Source: an uncultured Clostridia bacterium
GTDB taxonomy: Bacteria; Bacillota; Clostridia; Christensenellales; CAG-314
Direction of reading: 5' to 3'
Assembly (NCBI GenBank): GCA_934230325.1
Contig: CAKQEP010000003.1
Span: forward strand, 1-64,000
Length of the DNA: 64,000 bases
Shown: piece after piece, positions 60,136-64,000 of the stretch
How positions within the stretch are numbered: the stretch's first letter is position 1
Layout: every line of letters starts with the position of its first letter
Program-made: the position numbers and the translations under genes
Notes under the pieces: generated by a model
Told to the model about the DNA's origin: nothing
The model's database searches: none
The model's input: only the letters and a program-made list of their open reading frames with translations

Positions 60136-60714
60136 ATGAAATCATTGTTTTTTAAAAACAACAAAACTCTTACCGTGACTACCACCGCGCTGTTTATCGC
60201 GTTGGGAATAATTTTTCCGCTGGTTTTTCACGCTGTAGGGTTGGGCTCGACCTTTAGTCCGATGCATATCCCCGTAATTTTGTGCGGATTGATTTGCGGC
60301 GCGACGGCGGGCGCAATCGTCGGGTTTGTTACACCGTTTTTGAGCAGTTTGCTAAACGGTATGCCGCCCATTTACCCCACCGCCGTAGCTATGAGTTTGG
60401 AGTTGGCGGCTTATGGATTTGTGGCGGGACTTGTTCTCGCTCTGTTGGAAAACAAATCGCCCGACGGGTTTTTTAAAAAGAGCCGCTACGTGTGGTCGGT
60501 GGTCGTTTGTTGGATTCCCGCAAGATTGTTGTTTGGTCTTGCTATGTGGATAATGCTTGCGGCGTCGGGACAAGAATATACTTTCGCAATGTTTGTGACC
60601 GCAACGGTATTAAAGGCTTGGCCCGCGCTCGTGTTGCAGATAATAGCCATTCCGCTCATTATGTTTACGTTGCAAAAAGCGCACGTTTTGCAAAAATACG
60701 AGCAAACGTATTGA
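60136..60714 (+). CDS. ECF transporter S component, substrate unknown
   Basis: 192 aa. Five to six membrane helices with the S-component pattern: short basic N-terminus, LTVTTTALFIALGIIFPLVF, then SPMHIPVILCGLICGATAGAIVGFVTPFLSSLL, and a cytoplasmic Ala-rich motif region near helix 1 that contacts EcfT. It would bind a vitamin or small metabolite and use shared EcfA/A'/T encoded elsewhere. The leader (59922-60135) shows a short GGCAAA/TTTGCC hairpin before the GGGAGG ribosome site but no riboswitch that I recognise, so the ligand cannot be deduced. Confidence 0.82.
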   Translation: MKSLFFKNNKTLTVTTTALFIALGIIFPLVFHAVGLGSTFSPMHIPVILCGLICGATAGAIVGFVTPFLSSLLNGMPPIYPTAVAMSLELAAYGFVAGLVLALLENKSPDGFFKKSRYVWSVVVCWIPARLLFGLAMWIMLAASGQEYTFAMFVTATVLKAWPALVLQIIAIPLIMFTLQKAHVLQKYEQTY

Positions 60715-60805
60715 CGTTTTTAAAACATAACGATTTTTTGTGACGCATTGACGGCATATGTTTTTGCTTTGCGTTTGCCCTTTTTTGTTTGTCTTTTTGC
60801 CCGTA

Positions 60806-61900
60806 TCAAAACGCTTGCGACGCGCCGAGAACACCAACAAAAAAGTCAAGACCGTCAATCAAAATTTTTTCGTCAAAACAAAACTCGGGACAATGCAACG
60901 GCGGGACGTCGCCCGCGCCCAACAAACAGTACAGGTACGGACACTTCCCGCTCAGCATTCCAAAATCGTCCCCGTACAAAAATTTTTTGCACTCTGCCGT
61001 TTTTAAAACGGCTTTTGTTTTTTGATACAAATCGTCGTCGTTAATCACGGGCGGTATGCCTTCGCTCGTTTGTATATCGACTTTGCAGTCGTACTTTTGC
61101 GCGCATTTTTTGGCGTAAAAATTTAAATATTGCATTATATCCTTTTTTGCCGCCGCCGAAAAAACCCTTACGCTCCCGTTTAGCGTAACTTTTCCGCAAA
61201 CGACGTTTCTTGCCGAGCCGCCGTTGATTTTGCCAAAAAAAATTTTACCGTCGCCGCCGTATCGCGACGAAAGCAAAACAAACTCGCTCGCCGCCGCCAA
61301 AGCGTTTTCTTTGGGTTGCGCCGCTATGTGCCGCTCCTTCCCTACAAAAATTACGTCGGTTTCCGTCGTTCCCGCAAAAATGCCGCCGCTGCGAGTAAAT
61401 ATTTTTCCTTTTTTTAAGTCGGGCATTACGTGCAGAGCAAAGGCGGCGCAAAGATTGAGTTTGTCGAGTTGCCCGCTGTCTATTACCCCCGCCATTCCGC
61501 CGCAACCTTCTTCTGCAGGCTGAAACAAAACGGCAACGTCGCAACTGAACATACGCCCCTTTTTGATGGCTTGGTCAACGTATTTTGCAAGACCTAAACA
61601 AACGGCAATGTGTCCGTCGTGACCGCACGCGTGCATATTTCCGTTTTGGGCGGCAAAATCAAGCCCCGTGTTTTCCTTTATCGGCAGCCCGTCCTCCTCC
61701 GCCCTAAAAAGCAACGTCCGACCTTTTTTGCAATCGAAAAACAACAAAACGCCGCCCGCAACGTCGCTGACTTTGCAACAAAAGTTTTCGGCGTATTTTT
61801 TTATCAATCGCACGGTATTTTTTTCGTTGAACGCCGTCTCTGCGTTTATGTGAAAAACGCGGCGGCATTCCCGCAAAAAATCAAAGTAATCCTTTAGCAT
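60806..61900 (-). CDS. M20-family amidohydrolase, probable N-acetyl-diaminopimelate deacetylase
   Basis: 364 aa. M20D motifs: MHACGHDGH (metal Cys/His cluster), FQPAEEGCGG (catalytic Glu pair), a dimerisation domain about 180-285, and a C-terminal GDDFGML with GAGDVPPLHCPEFCFDE (late metal His). Related enzymes include N-acyl amino-acid hydrolases; the operon context with dapH, asd and dapB points to removing acetyl from N-acetyl-LL-diaminopimelate. Its start overlaps asd by 20 bases. Confidence 0.85.
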   Translation of the reverse strand: MLKDYFDFLRECRRVFHINAETAFNEKNTVRLIKKYAENFCCKVSDVAGGVLLFFDCKKGRTLLFRAEEDGLPIKENTGLDFAAQNGNMHACGHDGHIAVCLGLAKYVDQAIKKGRMFSCDVAVLFQPAEEGCGGMAGVIDSGQLDKLNLCAAFALHVMPDLKKGKIFTRSGGIFAGTTETDVIFVGKERHIAAQPKENALAAASEFVLLSSRYGGDGKIFFGKINGGSARNVVCGKVTLNGSVRVFSAAAKKDIMQYLNFYAKKCAQKYDCKVDIQTSEGIPPVINDDDLYQKTKAVLKTAECKKFLYGDDFGMLSGKCPYLYCLLGAGDVPPLHCPEFCFDEKILIDGLDFFVGVLGASQAF

Positions 61901-62861
61901 CTACGAGCCTTTTTAAAATTTCTACGGCGTTTGACGCCGCCCCTTTGTACAAATTGTCCGCAACGCAGTAAAAAGTTACGCCGTTTTTGGACGCGGCGTC
62001 TTTTCTTATCCGCCCGACAAAACTTTTTTCGCTAAACCGAGCAGAATCAAAAAGCGGATACAAATTGTTTGTCGTGTCGTCTGCAAGCGTCAAGCCTTCC
62101 GCCTCAAAAAACGCACGCCTTATCGCGCTGAGTTGAAAGGGCAAATCGAGTTCCGCAAACACCGCCGCCGCGTGGCAATAGGGTACGGGAACTCTGACGC
62201 AGGTAGCGGACACGGGCAACTTGTCTATATGCAAAATTTTTCTCGTTTCGTTTATCATTTTGCGTTCTTCGACGGTGTAACCGTTTTTGCAAAAATCGCC
62301 TATCTGCGGTATGCACGTTTTAGCAATATTATGCGCAAAAAACGTCGGCGCATTGCCTTTTTGGCAACGCCGCAAATCTTTCAACCCCGCCCGCCCCGCG
62401 CCGCTCACCGACTGAAACGTGACGTATCTCAAACTTTTTACGCCCCACTTTTTTAAAGCGTTTACCGCCGCAATTACGCAGGCGGTGCTACAATTAGGAT
62501 TTGCGATAAGCCTGCCGCCGCCCACGTCGCAAAAATTCACTTCCGGTATCACCAAAGGCACGTCCTTGTGCATACGCCAAAAACCGCTGTTGTCAATTAC
62601 CGTCGCACCCTGTTTTAACGCAAGCGGAACGTACTTTTTGCTAACTTCTCCGCCCGCGCTCAGCAAAACGTAATCGCCCGCTTCAAAACTCTCCGTCAAC
62701 GCCTTGACTTTTAGTTTTTTTCCCTTTAAAAACAACGTTTTTCCGTCGCTTTTGGCGGAAGCGTACAGGTTTATTTTGTCGTAATTTATTTTTTTGCGGG
62801 CTATCTCGCTCAAAAATGTCCGACCGACCAAACCCGTCGCGCCAACTACGCTCAAAACCAT
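61881..62861 (-). CDS. asd: Aspartate-semialdehyde dehydrogenase
   Basis: 326 aa. Reduces aspartyl phosphate to aspartate semialdehyde with NADPH, the branch point to lysine, threonine and methionine. Motifs: VVGATGLVG (4-12), LSAGGEVSKKY, catalytic Cys in ANPNCSTACV, SVSGAGRAG, and later VPVPYCHAAAVFAELD with the active-site His. Starts directly after the dapH stop with no gap. Confidence 0.95.
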   Translation of the reverse strand: MVLSVVGATGLVGRTFLSEIARKKINYDKINLYASAKSDGKTLFLKGKKLKVKALTESFEAGDYVLLSAGGEVSKKYVPLALKQGATVIDNSGFWRMHKDVPLVIPEVNFCDVGGGRLIANPNCSTACVIAAVNALKKWGVKSLRYVTFQSVSGAGRAGLKDLRRCQKGNAPTFFAHNIAKTCIPQIGDFCKNGYTVEERKMINETRKILHIDKLPVSATCVRVPVPYCHAAAVFAELDLPFQLSAIRRAFFEAEGLTLADDTTNNLYPLFDSARFSEKSFVGRIRKDAASKNGVTFYCVADNLYKGAASNAVEILKRLVDAKGLL

Positions 62862-63548
62862 TTAGTTGCCCCTCAAGTCCGAGTTGATGACGTCAAATCG
62901 GTTGTTGGCGTCGTCAACGTATCTTTTGACTACTGCGGGACAACCCGTGACGACGGCAAAAGGCGGAACGTTTTTTGTGACTATCGCCCCCGCTCCGACA
63001 ACGGCGTTTTGCCCGACGCGGACGCCTTCCAACACTACGGCGTTTGCCCCTATCAACACTCCGTCGGCAATAACGACGGGAATATTGCAAGCGGGTTCTA
63101 ACATACCCGCAATCACCGCGCCCGCTCCTATATGACAGTTTTTGCCCACCTTTGCGCCGCTGCCTATGACGGCGTTGATGTCTACCATAGTGTTTTCTCC
63201 TATTTCTGCGTCGATGTTAAGCACCGCGCCGTGCATTATTACGGCGTTTGCGCCTATTTTTACCCCTTGCCTGACAACGGCAAAAGGCTCGATGCGCGCG
63301 TCAAACTCGGCATAATCGGCAAGCGGAACGGCGCTGTTTAGTCCGTAATATTCTATCCGCTTTTGCAATATCGACTGCGCGTTTTTTTTGAGCACGGGCA
63401 GAATTTTTTGCGCTTGACCGACGACAACCGTCAAGTTGGCGTCACCAAACGCCTCGCAACCGTCAAACACAAGCGGTTTGACGCTTTTTAGGTACACTTT
63501 TAATATCGTTTGCTTTTTTGAGTTTTTTATTTTGTCCGATAAATTCAT
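62862..63548 (-). CDS. dapH: Tetrahydrodipicolinate N-acetyltransferase
   Basis: 228 aa, normal for DapH (DapD of Bacillus). Acetylates tetrahydrodipicolinate with acetyl-CoA. An N-terminal alpha/beta domain (1-80) is followed by left-handed beta-helix hexapeptide repeats (IGANAVIMHGAVLNIDAEIG, VIGSGAKVGKNCHIGAGAVIAG, IGANAVVLEGVRVGQNAVVGAGAIV) and a C-terminal strand cap (PAVVKRYVDDAN). Overlaps dapB by 4 bases (ATGA type). Confidence 0.94.
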   Translation of the reverse strand: MNLSDKIKNSKKQTILKVYLKSVKPLVFDGCEAFGDANLTVVVGQAQKILPVLKKNAQSILQKRIEYYGLNSAVPLADYAEFDARIEPFAVVRQGVKIGANAVIMHGAVLNIDAEIGENTMVDINAVIGSGAKVGKNCHIGAGAVIAGMLEPACNIPVVIADGVLIGANAVVLEGVRVGQNAVVGAGAIVTKNVPPFAVVTGCPAVVKRYVDDANNRFDVINSDLRGN

Positions 63549-64000
63549 ATTTTGTCACTCTCCGTCAATAGGTCAAAATCGTACAGCCCGCTCGGCTTGT
63601 TTATCAATAGTTTTGCCGCTTTCAACGCCCCCGCCGCAAAAATCTTTTTGTCCGTCGCGACGTGGCTCAAAACAAAACTTTCGCCGTCGCCCAAAAAGTA
63701 AAGGTCGTGTCTGCCCGCAACGTCGCCGCCCCGCATGACGGCTAATCCCACGTCGCCGCTTTTTCTTTTGCCGCTTCTGTCCGTCGCTACCTTTCCGCCG
63801 TAAAAATCCGTCAGAATTTTGAGAATGTTTTTTGCCGTGCCGCTCGGACTGTCTTTTTTGTCGCGGCGGTGACACTCTATCAATTCCGCGTCAAAATTTT
63901 TTAACGACGGCAAAACCGCTTTCAACGCCTTTTTAAACACGCTTATTCCTACGCTGAAATTCGCGCTCACGCATACGGCGGCAACTGCGCTCGTTTCCTT
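63545..64000 (-). CDS. dapB: 4-hydroxy-tetrahydrodipicolinate reductase, C-terminal part
   Basis: Open to the right edge; the last 151 residues are visible (family about 250). Seen: SANFSVGISVFKKAL, the segment ECHRRDKKDSPSGTAKNI with the catalytic His-Arg and the dicarboxylate-binding SGTA, and the final substrate-domain block AGRHDLYFLGDGESFVLSHVA. The N-terminal NAD(P)H-binding domain lies beyond the window. It reduces the lysine-pathway intermediate; upstream member of the operon dapB-dapH-asd-deacetylase. Confidence 0.93.
   Translation of the reverse strand, partial: KETSAVAAVCVSANFSVGISVFKKALKAVLPSLKNFDAELIECHRRDKKDSPSGTAKNILKILTDFYGGKVATDRSGKRKSGDVGLAVMRGGDVAGRHDLYFLGDGESFVLSHVATDKKIFAAGALKAAKLLINKPSGLYDFDLLTESDKI

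Overview
The window looks like chromosomal DNA from a Gram-positive, Clostridia-like member of the Bacillota, probably an uncultured gut lineage. This is an inference from gene content: a long SRP RNA with an Alu domain, SpoVG, CwlD, a YerC/TrpR-like regulator, type III glutamine synthetase, the N-acetyl branch of diaminopimelate synthesis, Fe-S L-serine dehydratase in two subunits, and single-membrane surface lipoproteins. From about 5.6 to 44.8 kb all protein genes except spoVG lie on the minus strand; after 44.9 kb the strands alternate. Most promoters I could find are close to sigma-A consensus with 17-bp spacers, and most transcription units end in clear hairpin/T-run terminators.

Layout. 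0-5.6 kb: membrane proteins, divergent gap/fba (glycolysis), an XRE regulator with a repeat-bearing promoter driving a 73-aa protein, and a lipoprotein. 5.6-11.5 kb: glnN, rho, murC and spoVG. 11.7-16.5 kb: a P-type ATPase and a large membrane-anchored surface protein. 16.6-21.8 kb: pseudouridine synthase, rRNA-type methyltransferase and type 2 ileS, then the SRP RNA. 22-28.9 kb: a zinc-ribbon membrane protein with a condensation-like acyltransferase, RlmL-like methyltransferase, PAP2 phosphatase, sdaAA/sdaAB and a DNA glycosylase. 29-34.4 kb: purA, yerC and the rpmG-secE-nusG-rplK-rplA-rplJ-rplL operon with an L10-type leader. 34.5-39.2 kb: aldo/keto reductase, a two-component system, GtrA-like protein and a small membrane protein.

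39.4-43.3 kb is a visibly A/T-richer cassette with imperfect inverted repeats at its edges. It encodes a soluble FtsH-like AAA+ protease, a WYL regulator, a PD-(D/E)XK nuclease-like protein and a small Cys-rich protein. It is the best candidate here for an undescribed, defence-type system. Next come an M1 peptidase lipoprotein, a polysaccharide deacetylase, a zinc-ribbon miniprotein and hpt.

At 47.2-49.2 kb lies a CfrBI-like restriction-modification pair beside a tRNA-Gly(CCC) gene, whose 3' end and trailing terminator region are duplicated 367 bp downstream. 50-58 kb: a CorC/HlyC-like membrane protein, M18 aminopeptidase, a BspA/InlB-type surface lipoprotein divergent from a MarR regulator, a possible 32-aa small protein, and cwlD. 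A gene-free stretch at 58.2-58.7 kb holds a cluster of DnaA-box-like sites and a 23-bp tandem repeat. The window ends with pepT, an ECF S component and the dapB-dapH-asd-N-acetyl-DAP deacetylase operon, which makes diaminopimelate for the cell wall and lysine. All assignments come from reading motifs in the sequence; no database search was possible.
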